A stretch of DNA of 64,000 nt, from assembly GCF_030388245.1 (NCBI RefSeq), contig NZ_CP098360.1, forward strand, positions 161,001 through 225,000, given 5' to 3'. This document shows, in pieces, positions 21,048-29,110 of the stretch (the stretch's first letter is position 1; each line of letters begins with the position of its first letter). The translations under genes and the position numbers were made by a program. This stretch comes from Paracoccus sp. TOH. GTDB lineage: Bacteria; Pseudomonadota; Alphaproteobacteria; Rhodobacterales; Rhodobacteraceae. Below the pieces are notes generated by a model that was given only the letters and a program-made list of their open reading frames with translations, was not told the origin of the DNA and ran no database searches.

Positions 21048-22400
21048 TTGGAAAGCCAGGCGACGGCGCCCGCCGCCGACAGATCCGACCCGCTGATGCG
21101 CCAGGCAAGCGTGCTGGTCGTCGACGACGAACCGGGGATGCGCAATTTCCTGGTCAAGACGCTGCAACCCCATTGCCGCAGCGTGCTGGAGGCGGCGGAT
21201 GTCGAGAGCGCCAGCGCCCTGCTGAAACAGCAGCGTTTCGACATCGTGCTGCTGGACAACCGGATGCCCGGACTGCGCGGCATCGACTGGCTGGCGCAGC
21301 AGCGCAAGCAGGGCTGGCGGTTCGAGGCGATCATGATCACCGCCTTTCCCGACCTGGATACCGCCATCGAGGCGATGCGGGCCGGCGCGGCGGATTTCCT
21401 GTTCAAGCCCTGCCGTGCCAACCAGGTGCTGAACGCGGTGCGGCGCAGCATGGAACTGGCCTCGTTGCGGCGCGAGAACCTGCTGTTGCGCCATGAGCTG
21501 GACCGGGCGCGGCTGAGCCAGCGCAGCCAGCTTCTGGGCAACTCGCCCGCCATCGAGGCGGTGCGCGAAAGGCTGCGCCGCGTGGCCGGGCTGCCGACGC
21601 CAGTGCTGATCTCGGGCGGCTCGGGCACCGGCAAGGAAGAGGCGGCGCGTTTCCTGCATTCGCTCTCGGGCCGCGCCGACCGGCCTTTCGTCGCGATCAA
21701 TTGCGCGACCATCCCCGCCGACATGCTGGAGATGGAGCTGTTCGGCCATGCTTCGCACGGCACGGACCAGGGGCGGTCGGGTCTGTTCGTGTCGGCCGAA
21801 GGCGGCACCGTCTTCTTCGACGAGATCGCCGAACTGCCGAGGCCGGCGCAGGCGGCGCTGCTGCGGGTGCTCGACAAGCAGACCATCCGCCCCGTCGGCT
21901 CGGAACGCGAGATCGCGCTGGACCTGCGCTTCGTCTTCGCCACCGGCAAGGCCCTTGCCGCCGAGGTCGAGGCCGGCCGGTTCCGCGAGGATCTGTTCTT
22001 CCGGGTCAACGTCCTGCAGATCGAGATGCCGCCGCTGAGGCTGCGCGGCACCGACACCATCGACCTGGCCGGGTTCTTCATGGCCGGGCTTGCCGCGGAA
22101 CTGGGGCTGGAGCCGCTGCAGATCGATTCGCGGGTGCGCGCGGCGCTGCTGCGCCACGCCTGGCCGGGCAATATCCGCGAGCTTCGCAACTTCATCGAGC
22201 GGTCGCTGATCTTCGGCCGCTTCCCGCTGGAGACGCTGGCGCCGGCCACGCCCCAGGACATCGAGCCGCTGGATGCGGTGCAGCGCCGGCACATCCTGCA
22301 GGCGCTGGAACTGGCCGGCGGCAACCGCTCGCGCGCCGCAGACTGGCTTGGCGTATCCCGCAAGACCATCGAACGGAAATGTGCAAGCTGGGGGTTGTGA
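21048..22400 (+). CDS. NtrC-type response regulator lacking the sigma-54 contact loop
   Basis: About 450 residues. Receiver domain: acidic VVDDEPG and phospho-acceptor Asp70 in VLLDNRMPG. Central AAA+ domain: Walker A GGSGTGKE (190-197) and Walker B VFFDEI (255-260). C-terminal Fis-type helix-turn-helix: NRSRAADWLGVSRKTIERK. TTG at 21048 is preferred because GGGAGG stands before it; ATG at 21096 is the alternative. The GAFTGA loop, which contacts sigma-54, is absent: the place reads HASHGTDQGRSGLF. Rhodobacter NtrC also lacks this loop and works with sigma-70, so this protein probably does too. Convergent with the kinase gene (18-base gap). Confidence 0.88.
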   Translation: MESQATAPAADRSDPLMRQASVLVVDDEPGMRNFLVKTLQPHCRSVLEAADVESASALLKQQRFDIVLLDNRMPGLRGIDWLAQQRKQGWRFEAIMITAFPDLDTAIEAMRAGAADFLFKPCRANQVLNAVRRSMELASLRRENLLLRHELDRARLSQRSQLLGNSPAIEAVRERLRRVAGLPTPVLISGGSGTGKEEAARFLHSLSGRADRPFVAINCATIPADMLEMELFGHASHGTDQGRSGLFVSAEGGTVFFDEIAELPRPAQAALLRVLDKQTIRPVGSEREIALDLRFVFATGKALAAEVEAGRFREDLFFRVNVLQIEMPPLRLRGTDTIDLAGFFMAGLAAELGLEPLQIDSRVRAALLRHAWPGNIRELRNFIERSLIFGRFPLETLAPATPQDIEPLDAVQRRHILQALELAGGNRSRAADWLGVSRKTIERKCASWGL

Positions 22401-22418
22401 ACGGCGCCCGCGGCGCGA

Positions 22419-24392
22419 TCACCCAGCCGGCAGCCAGATGCGGAAGCGGCTGCCGGTCGGGTCGCTGTCCACCGTGATGCTGCCACCCTGGCGCTCGATC
22501 AGCCGGCGGCAGATCGACAGCCCCAGCCCGGTGCCGCCCTTGCGGCCGCGGCTGGTGATGAAAGGCTCGAAGATCTGTCCCAGGATCGCCGGCGGGATGC
22601 CGGTGCCGGTGTCGGAAAGCTCCAGCGACACGCCGGGCGCGCCGTCGCAAGGCTCGTCGCGGCTGGCGATGCGGATCTCGCCGCCCTCGGGCATGGCGTG
22701 GATGGCGTTGGCGATCAGGTTCACCAGCACCTGCTGCAGGGCGACGCGGCCGATCCGCACCATCTGCGTCGAGCGCAGGTCGTGGCGCATGGTGACGGCG
22801 CCGCGCGCCAGCATGTGCCGGACCAGCGGCTCGCATTCCGCGACCGCCTGCACCGGATCGGTTGCGGGATCGACATCCCCGGGCTCGTCCGTCCGGGCGA
22901 AATCCAGCAACCGCGTCACGATCTGCGAGATGCGGTGGATCTGTTCGTCGATCAGCCGCAGCTCGGTCTCGGCCGGCAGGGCGGCCGGGCCCAGGATCTC
23001 GCGCAGAACGTCCAGATTGCCCTGGATCACCGCCAGCGGGTTGTTGATCTCATGCGCGATCCCGGCCGAGATCTCGCCCAGGGCGGCCAGCTTTTCCGAT
23101 TGCACCAGCTGATGCGTGGCCGCCTCGAGTTCGCGCACCGCCTGGCGCAGGGCGGCGGTGCGTTCCTCGACCCGCAGGTTCAGCGCGTCGTTCCAGGCGC
23201 AAAGCTGACGGTCGCGGTCCTGCAACTGCGCCAGCAGCGTGTCCAGCAGCATGGCGAGCCCGGCGATCTCGTCCGCGCCGCGGGTGACGCCGGTGCGGGC
23301 GGACAGGTCGCCGCCGCGCAGCCGGGCGAAGGTCTCGGCGATCTTCTCGAGCGGGCGGAAGATGCTGCCCGCCCAGCGCAGGAACACCGGCACCGTGACC
23401 AGCGCCACCAGCAGGAACGCGGCCAGGACCAGCAGCACCGCGCGGCGCTTGGCCTCGGCGAAGGGGCGGTCGAGGATGCCGACATAGATCATGCCGATGC
23501 GCCGGTTCGCGCTGTCCTCGACCGGCGCATAGGCCGAGATGTAGCGGTCCTGCAGCACCTGCGCGCGAGCCAGCCAGATCTGGCCCTGACCGAGCACCCG
23601 GTCGCGCACGATGGCCGAGGCGCGCGTGCCTAGCGCCCGCGCGCCGCCGGCCACCGTCACATTGGTCGAGATGCGCATGTCGCCCAGAAACAGCGAGACC
23701 GTGGCATGGGCGCCGGGCGGCAGGGTGTCGGGCCGATAGATCAGCTCGTTGATGCGGTCGATGATGGAAAGGTTGCGGTTCAGCAGGATGCCGCCCACCA
23801 TGATTGCCGGCGCGCCGGTATCGGGATGGCTGGCCGAAACGACCGATTGGGCGACCATGCCGCGGGTTTCCGTCTGCCGCGGCGGCGGCTGGGCAGCGGC
23901 AGAGACCAGGGCGATCTCGGCCCGGGCGGCAAGGCCGGGCGAGATGGCACGAAGCTCGGCCTGGTCGAAGACCTCGAGGACGTTGCGCGCGCCCCGCACC
24001 GGGGCCGAAGCCGGCACATGCATCGGACGCGCCCCCCGCGGGCTGGCCGCGACCAGCCCGCCGGCCGGGGTGGCGAGATAGAGATAATCCAGCCCCAGCC
24101 GCACCCGGTAAAGGTCCAGCAACCCCGGCAGGTCGGCGCTATGGGCAAATTCCTCGGAGCGCGCCAGCATCTCGATCCGTTCGCCGGCGGTTCCGAGGAT
24201 GTTTTGCAGATATTGCTGGGCGACGGTCAGGTCGCTGTTGACCTTGGCGATCAGCAGCCGGTCGAACCTGAGCGACCATTGATGCATGGTGATGCCCAGG
24301 AAAACCGGCAGGATCACCAGGACCGGCAAAAGCGCGATGGCGAGCAGGCGATAGCGGACCGAATGACGCAAGGGGCGGGCCGCCTCAGCCAT
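22419..24392 (-). CDS. membrane sensor histidine kinase
   Basis: 657 residues. One transmembrane helix (about 14-35) is followed by a periplasmic sensor region of about 290 residues with double-Cache character, then a second helix (about 325-345) and a HAMP segment with LRGGDLSARTGVTRGADEI. The HisKA box is GEISAGIAHEINNPLAV with His447. The HATPase domain has NLIANAIHAMPEGG and GGTGLGLSICRRL. The architecture is that of DctB-like kinases, which sense small carboxylates, so an oxalate- or formate-related signal is possible. The ATG at 24392 overlaps the end of the upstream regulator gene by 8 bases, so the pair is one operon. Confidence 0.9.
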   Translation of the reverse strand: MAEAARPLRHSVRYRLLAIALLPVLVILPVFLGITMHQWSLRFDRLLIAKVNSDLTVAQQYLQNILGTAGERIEMLARSEEFAHSADLPGLLDLYRVRLGLDYLYLATPAGGLVAASPRGARPMHVPASAPVRGARNVLEVFDQAELRAISPGLAARAEIALVSAAAQPPPRQTETRGMVAQSVVSASHPDTGAPAIMVGGILLNRNLSIIDRINELIYRPDTLPPGAHATVSLFLGDMRISTNVTVAGGARALGTRASAIVRDRVLGQGQIWLARAQVLQDRYISAYAPVEDSANRRIGMIYVGILDRPFAEAKRRAVLLVLAAFLLVALVTVPVFLRWAGSIFRPLEKIAETFARLRGGDLSARTGVTRGADEIAGLAMLLDTLLAQLQDRDRQLCAWNDALNLRVEERTAALRQAVRELEAATHQLVQSEKLAALGEISAGIAHEINNPLAVIQGNLDVLREILGPAALPAETELRLIDEQIHRISQIVTRLLDFARTDEPGDVDPATDPVQAVAECEPLVRHMLARGAVTMRHDLRSTQMVRIGRVALQQVLVNLIANAIHAMPEGGEIRIASRDEPCDGAPGVSLELSDTGTGIPPAILGQIFEPFITSRGRKGGTGLGLSICRRLIERQGGSITVDSDPTGSRFRIWLPAG

Positions 24393-25755
24393 TCCAGTCC
24401 GCCAGCCGCCGGTCGATGGTCTTGCGCGAGATGCCCAGCCGCGCCGCGGCCGCCTCGCGGTCGCCGTCCAGTGCCGCCAGCGTGCCCAGAATCGCCCGCC
24501 GTTCGATCTCGGCCAGGGTCTGGCCGTCGCGGCGGCCAAGCTGGGCGGTCAGCGGCGGGAAGCGGCCCAGGATCAGCGCACGCTCGACCACGTTGCGCAG
24601 TTCGCGCACATTGCCGGGCCAGTCATAGGTGGCCAGGTTCGCCCGCACCTCGGCGCCGATCGGCACGGGCCGCGTGCCGAACTGCCGGGACAGGATGTCC
24701 ATGAACAGATGGGCCAGATCGAACAGATCCGGGCCGCGCTCGACCAGCGTCGGCATGGCGATGTGCAGCACGTTGATGCGATAGAGCAGGTCGGCCCGCA
24801 GCCGCCCCTCGGCCACCGCCTTGTCGAGATCGGCATTGGCGGCAAAGATCAGCCGCACATCCACCGAGATCTCGCGTTCGGACCCCAACGGCCGGATGCG
24901 GCGATCCTCGATGGCGCGCAGAAGTTTGGCCTGAAGCCCGACTGAAAGCTCGGCGATCTCGTCCAGGAACAGCGTGCCGCCGCGCGCTGACATGAACAGG
25001 CCCTCGCGGTTCTGCTCGGCGCCGGGAAAGGCGCCGCGGATATGGCCGAACAATTCGGTCTCCAGCATGTCCTGCGGGATGGCGGCGCAATTGACCGGCA
25101 CGAAAGCGCGGCCGGCGCGGTCCGACAGGGCATGGATCATCCGCGCCGCCACCTCCTTGCCGGTGCCCGACGCCCCGGTGATCAGCACCGACGAGGGCGT
25201 GGCGGCGACCCGGGCGATCACCTGCCGCACGGCCTCGATGGCCGGAGAACTGCCGATCAGCTCGCTGCGCAGCCGGTCCTGGTCGACGCTGTTGCGCAGC
25301 TCCTGGCGCAGCACCAGGTTTTCCCGCCGCAACCTCTCGCCCTCCAGGCAGCGGCCGATGCCGTTCAGCAACTGGTTGGTGCGAAACGGCTTCAGCAGGA
25401 AGTCCGAGGCCCCGGCCTGCAGGGCCTGGATGGCGGTTTCCATGTCGGCATAGGCGGTCATCAGGATGGCGGGCGGAAAGAAGCCCAGCCGCCGCTGGTC
25501 GGAAAGCCAGTCGACGCCGCGCTGGCCCTCCATCAGATTGTCCAGGATGACCAGGTCGAAATCGGTCTCGGCCATCAGGGCGCTGGCTTCGGCAGCATTG
25601 GCGGCCAGGTGCACGGCACGGCATTTCGGGGCCAGGATGCGCTCGAGGAAATTCCGCATGCCCGGCTCGTCCTCGACCACCAGGATCGTGGTCTGGGCCA
25701 GCGCCTCGCCGAACGCGCCTTGCGGTCCGGGCCTTGGATCGCTCCCTGCCTGCAT
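24385..25755 (-). CDS. NtrC/DctD-type response regulator with altered GAFTGA motif
   Basis: 456 residues. Receiver: VVEDEPGMRNF and Asp72 in LVILDNLMEG. AAA+ domain: Walker A GASGTGKE (194-201), Walker B LFLDEIAEL. Fis-type C-terminus: AAARLGISRKTIDRRLADWNG. The sigma-54 contact motif reads GAFPGA (241-246), with Pro in place of the essential Thr, so it may not drive sigma-54 open-complex formation. ATG at 25755 has GGGGAGGGGG before it. Operon with the kinase; divergent from the OFA carrier across a 378-base region with several GGACA-N3-TGTCC boxes. It is a paralogue of the regulator at 21048. Confidence 0.88.
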   Translation of the reverse strand: MQAGSDPRPGPQGAFGEALAQTTILVVEDEPGMRNFLERILAPKCRAVHLAANAAEASALMAETDFDLVILDNLMEGQRGVDWLSDQRRLGFFPPAILMTAYADMETAIQALQAGASDFLLKPFRTNQLLNGIGRCLEGERLRRENLVLRQELRNSVDQDRLRSELIGSSPAIEAVRQVIARVAATPSSVLITGASGTGKEVAARMIHALSDRAGRAFVPVNCAAIPQDMLETELFGHIRGAFPGAEQNREGLFMSARGGTLFLDEIAELSVGLQAKLLRAIEDRRIRPLGSEREISVDVRLIFAANADLDKAVAEGRLRADLLYRINVLHIAMPTLVERGPDLFDLAHLFMDILSRQFGTRPVPIGAEVRANLATYDWPGNVRELRNVVERALILGRFPPLTAQLGRRDGQTLAEIERRAILGTLAALDGDREAAAARLGISRKTIDRRLADWNG

Positions 25756-25875
25756 CGCCCCCTCCCCTTCGGCAAGCACAGTCGCATTGCCCCGCCGGGC
25801 TTGGCAAGCGCCCGGCTCTCTTGCCGGATGGGCGCAGCCGGGGCAAAGGTCAACCGACAGCCTGACTGTCGCGGC

Positions 25876-25888
25876 GGACAGACTGTCC
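25876..25888. promoter_or_regulatory. GGACA-N3-TGTCC operator box
   Basis: GGACAGACTGTCC, a perfect dyad including its GAC centre flanks. It lies 121 bases upstream of the regulator start, close to the regulator side of the divergent region. Confidence 0.55.
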
Positions 25889-25971
25889 GTTGAACGCGAT
25901 CCGCTGTTGTGACGCGATCGGGCGCGAGCCGCCCCGCCCCGATGGCGGCCCTGCCTGGCGCGCGGCCGCCC

Positions 25972-26006
25972 GGACAGGTTGTCCATTCAGATCGGACATA
26001 TTGTCC
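25972..26006. promoter_or_regulatory. pair of GGACA-N3-TGTCC boxes, 22 bases apart
   Basis: GGACAGGTTGTCC (25972-25984) and GGACATATTGTCC (25994-26006) are spaced by 22 bases, about two helical turns, so two dimers could bind one face of the DNA. They lie about 130-160 bases before the carrier start. The second is followed by a TCAA-N4-TTGA dyad, as at 4019. Confidence 0.6.
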
Positions 26007-26133
26007 ATTGAAATCAATGTATTGATCTGGCCTGATCCCCGGCCATGACGCATCCGCGACTGCGACCGCACGCCGGAAGAGGAGCCGGCGGCATCGCACC
26101 TCAGGTCGCATGCCCAGGGAGGAAAACAGACAC

Positions 26134-27795
26134 ATGACGGATCTTCAGGAAAGCTGGACAGGAGACGGCGCTTCCGCCGGCCTGCTGTCCCGAGAGCGCA
26201 CCATCGCCAAACCCGGCTTCAACCGCTGGCTGGTCCCACCGGCGGCATTGGCCGTGCATCTGTGCATCGGCATGGCCTATGGCTTCTCGGTGTTCTGGCT
26301 GCCGCTGTCGCGCGCCATCGGCGTCACCGAGCCGGTGGTCTGCGAGGGGATGGGCCTCGCCACGGCGCTGTTCACCACCAGTTGCGACTGGCGGGTGGCC
26401 GATCTGGGCTGGATCTACACGCTGTTCTTCGTGCTGCTGGGCTCCTCGGCCGCGATCTGGGGCGGCTGGCTCGAGACGGCCGGGCCGCGCAAGGCCGGCG
26501 TGGTGGCGGCCTGCTGCTGGTGCGGCGGCATGGTGCTGGCCGGCCTGGGGGTGATGACGCATCAGCTTTGGCTGATGTGGATTGGCTCGGGCTTCATCGG
26601 CGGCATCGGGCTGGGGCTTGGCTACATCTCGCCGGTTTCGACGCTGATCAAGTGGTTTCCCGACCGGCGCGGGCTGGCGACCGGCATGGCCATCATGGGC
26701 TTCGGCGGCGGGGCGATGATCGGCGCCCCCTTGGCCGATCGGCTGATGAACCATTTCCAGACCCCGACCGATATCGGCGTCTGGCAGACCTTCCTGACGC
26801 TGGCGGCGGTGTATTTCGTCTTCATGCTGGCCGGCGCCTTCGGCTATCGCGTGCCGCCGAACGGCTGGAAACCCACCGGCTTCCAGCCCAAGGTCTCGGC
26901 CAAGCAGGCGGCGATGATCACCCATCACCACGTGCATCTGCGGGATGCCCACAAGACCCGGCAGTTCTGGCTGATCTGGCTGGTGCTGTGCCTGAACGTC
27001 TCGGCCGGGATCGGGGTGATCGGCATGGCCTCGCCGATGCTGCAGGAGATCTTCGCCGGCCGGTTGCTGGGCCTGCCCGAGCTGGGCTTCACCGACCTGG
27101 ATGCCGGGCAGAAGGCCGCCATCGCCGCCATCGCCGCCGGGTTCGCCGGCCTTCTGTCGCTGTTCAACATCGGCGGCCGGATCTGCTGGGCCTCGGCCTC
27201 GGACAAATTCGGGCGCAAGAACACCTATTTCATCTTCTTCATCCTGGGCATTGCGCTTTACATCCTGGCGCCCAGCGTGGCGCATTCCGGCAACCAGGTG
27301 CTGTTCGTGGCGATGGTCTGCATCATCATCTCGATGTATGGCGGCGGGTTCTCGACGGTGCCGGCCTATCTGGCGGATGTGTTCGGCACGCAGTTCGTCG
27401 GCGCCATCCATGGCCGGCTGCTGACCGCCTGGGCGACGGCCGGGATCGTCGGCCCGGTGGTGGTGAACTATCTGCGCGAGGCGCAGATCGCCGCCGGCGT
27501 GCCGCGCGCCCAGGTCTATGACTACACGATGTACACGCTTGCCGGGTTCCTGGCGCTGGGGCTGCTCTGCAATGCGCTGGTTCGGCCGCTGGACGAGAAA
27601 TGGTTCATGAAGCCCGAGGAAGTCGCCGCCTTGCAGGCCGGCGGCAAGGGTGCCGCGCCGGTCGAGGAGGGTTCCTTCGGCATCGGCCGCGGCCGCTTCG
27701 ACCTGCCGGCGCTGCTGGCCTGGGCCGCGGTGGGCATCCCGCTGGCCTGGGGCGTGTGGATGACCGCCCGCAAGACCGTCGCGCTGTTCGGCTAA
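26134..27795 (+). CDS. oxalate/formate antiporter family (OFA) MFS transporter
   Basis: A 553-residue MFS carrier. Its OFA character is seen in NRWLVPPAALAVHLCIGMAYGFSVFW-like N-terminus, the loop GYISPVSTLIKWFPDRRGLATGMAIMGFGGG, and NIGGRICWASASDKFGRKN between the halves. It has about 12 membrane segments and an extra C-terminal one (about 525-545). ATG at 26134 is used because AGGGAGG precedes it at good distance; an upstream ATG at 26110 has no such site. OFA proteins exchange oxalate, formate or other small monocarboxylates. Context with ftfL suggests formate or oxalate exchange, but the substrate is inferred. Confidence 0.85.
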   Translation: MTDLQESWTGDGASAGLLSRERTIAKPGFNRWLVPPAALAVHLCIGMAYGFSVFWLPLSRAIGVTEPVVCEGMGLATALFTTSCDWRVADLGWIYTLFFVLLGSSAAIWGGWLETAGPRKAGVVAACCWCGGMVLAGLGVMTHQLWLMWIGSGFIGGIGLGLGYISPVSTLIKWFPDRRGLATGMAIMGFGGGAMIGAPLADRLMNHFQTPTDIGVWQTFLTLAAVYFVFMLAGAFGYRVPPNGWKPTGFQPKVSAKQAAMITHHHVHLRDAHKTRQFWLIWLVLCLNVSAGIGVIGMASPMLQEIFAGRLLGLPELGFTDLDAGQKAAIAAIAAGFAGLLSLFNIGGRICWASASDKFGRKNTYFIFFILGIALYILAPSVAHSGNQVLFVAMVCIIISMYGGGFSTVPAYLADVFGTQFVGAIHGRLLTAWATAGIVGPVVVNYLREAQIAAGVPRAQVYDYTMYTLAGFLALGLLCNALVRPLDEKWFMKPEEVAALQAGGKGAAPVEEGSFGIGRGRFDLPALLAWAAVGIPLAWGVWMTARKTVALFG

Positions 27796-27805
27796 GACAT
27801 CGCCG

Positions 27806-27834
27806 CCCCTTCCCCAGTCGGGGGGAGGGGCTTT
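27806..27834 (+). terminator. rho-independent-type terminator after the OFA carrier
   Basis: CCCCTTCCCC pairs with GGGGGAGGGG (one G-T pair) around a 5-base loop, followed by CTTTG. It begins 11 bases after the carrier stop and lies between convergent genes. Confidence 0.6.
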
Positions 27835-27879
27835 GCCATGGCTGGTGCCGCGCGACCGTCCGATGGCCCGGCCGGGCAG

Positions 27880-28737
27880 CTACCCTACCGCCCTGCGATA
27901 AAGATGCCATGTCGCGTGGCCGAGGATGGGCAGCACGACGATCAGCCCGGCAAACAGCGGGATCATCCCCAGAACCAGCGAGACGACGACGATCAGCCCC
28001 CAAAGCGCCGTCGTCCCCGGATTGCGGCGGGCAACGGCAAGCGAGGTCGCCAGCGCCACCGGCACGCCTACCGGCCGGTCGATCAGCATCGGAAATGACA
28101 CCAGGCTGATGCAAAGCACCACGGCGGCGAACAGGAAGCCGACACCGAACCCGGCCAGCATCATCGTCCAGCCCAGACTGGTGGTCACGGCGTCCCGCAG
28201 AAAGACCAGCAGACTGTCATAGGGCTGCGGCCCCAGGGTGGCGGCCCAGATCGCATGTGCGGCCATGAGCCAGAATGCGAAGATCACCGCAAGCAGGGCG
28301 CCCAGCGCCAGCACCGGCCCCAGCACCCGGCCGGTCAGCGTGGCCAGAACCGCGCTCCAGTCCGTCACCTCGCCGCGTTCGCGCCGGCGGCTCATCTCGT
28401 AAAGGCCGATGGCCGCGACCGGCCCGACCAGCGGAAAGCCCGCCGCCAGCGGAAAGAGCAGGTGCACCTGCCCGGCGTTGAACGCCCAGGCGGCAAGGAC
28501 GAAGCCGATCACCGGATAGAGTGCCACCGCGGTGATGACGTCGGTGCGCAGCGCCGCGAAGTCCTCGACGCCCTTGCGCAACGCGGCGCGGATATCGCGC
28601 GCGCCGATCTGCCTGACCTCGGGCACGGTCTTCTCATGGCTGCCGATCCCGTCCACCGCCGCGCCGGCGCTGCGGCCCATGCCGGCCAGCCGCTGTGCGC
28701 TCCAGCTCAGCGGGTTTCCAATCGTTTCTCGGTGCAT
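27880..28737 (-). CDS. DUF2189 family integral membrane protein
   Basis: 285 residues with about six hydrophobic segments. A soluble N-terminal part includes VPEVRQIGARDIRAALRKGVEDF, the DUF2189 opening. A typical stretch is FPLVGPVAAIGLYEMSRRRERGE. The family is common beside cytochrome oxidase or housekeeping genes in alphaproteobacteria and has no established function. Convergent with the OFA carrier, with the terminator between. It does not look connected with either neighbouring pathway. Confidence 0.75.
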   Translation of the reverse strand: MHRETIGNPLSWSAQRLAGMGRSAGAAVDGIGSHEKTVPEVRQIGARDIRAALRKGVEDFAALRTDVITAVALYPVIGFVLAAWAFNAGQVHLLFPLAAGFPLVGPVAAIGLYEMSRRRERGEVTDWSAVLATLTGRVLGPVLALGALLAVIFAFWLMAAHAIWAATLGPQPYDSLLVFLRDAVTTSLGWTMMLAGFGVGFLFAAVVLCISLVSFPMLIDRPVGVPVALATSLAVARRNPGTTALWGLIVVVSLVLGMIPLFAGLIVVLPILGHATWHLYRRAVG

Positions 28738-28975
28738 GGCTGCATCCTCCCTTCCTGGAGGGCCCGAAACCAGGGCGAGGCGTCAGCCGGAGAAACCCGG
28801 CCCCCGCCCGCGAACAAGCCGGGCCGAACCGTCCTCGGTTGGCAGTCTAGCAGATTCAGCGTGCGGTTGCACGCTGGAATCGCGAGAGGTCCAAGGCCTT
28901 TGCCCCGGGGACCGGCACCACCGCCAGGCGGGCGCGGACTGTCGCGGCAGGGGTTTTGCCGTCAGTCCGCCGTGC

Positions 28976-29110
28976 CGTTGCCGGCTGAAGCGCCCTGGTC
29001 AGTTCGGGGACGGCCTCGAACAGCGCGGCGACAAGGCCGAGATCTGCCGCTTGAAAGATCGGCGCTCCCTCGTCCTGGTCGATCGCGACGATGACCTTGC
29101 CGGGAATCAG
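28976..29110 (-). pseudogene. etfA: 3' remnant of electron transfer flavoprotein alpha subunit
   Basis: Minus-strand translation gives [20 protein letters not shown] then [18 protein letters not shown]. This matches the C-terminal FAD-domain end of EtfA (VIVAINKD..APIFQVADYGLV..LFEVVPEL). Only some 45 residues survive. It abuts the end of the flavoprotein gene at 29107, and the frame then runs into unrelated sequence. ETF is the electron acceptor of dimethylglycine and sarcosine dehydrogenases, so this is probably what remains of an etfBA pair lost from the operon. Confidence 0.65.

Larger units (their letters stand above)
25756..26133. promoter_or_regulatory. divergent promoter region with multiple operator boxes
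   Basis: A 378-base region between the minus-strand regulator/kinase operon and the plus-strand carrier. It contains CGACAG-N5-CTGTCG (25855-25871) and perfect or near-perfect GGACA-N3-TGTCC dyads at 25876, 25972 and 25994. A TCAAT-GT-ATTGA dyad comes just after the last. No sigma-54 type GG-N10-GC element stands out. No small gene is supported here. Confidence 0.6.
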
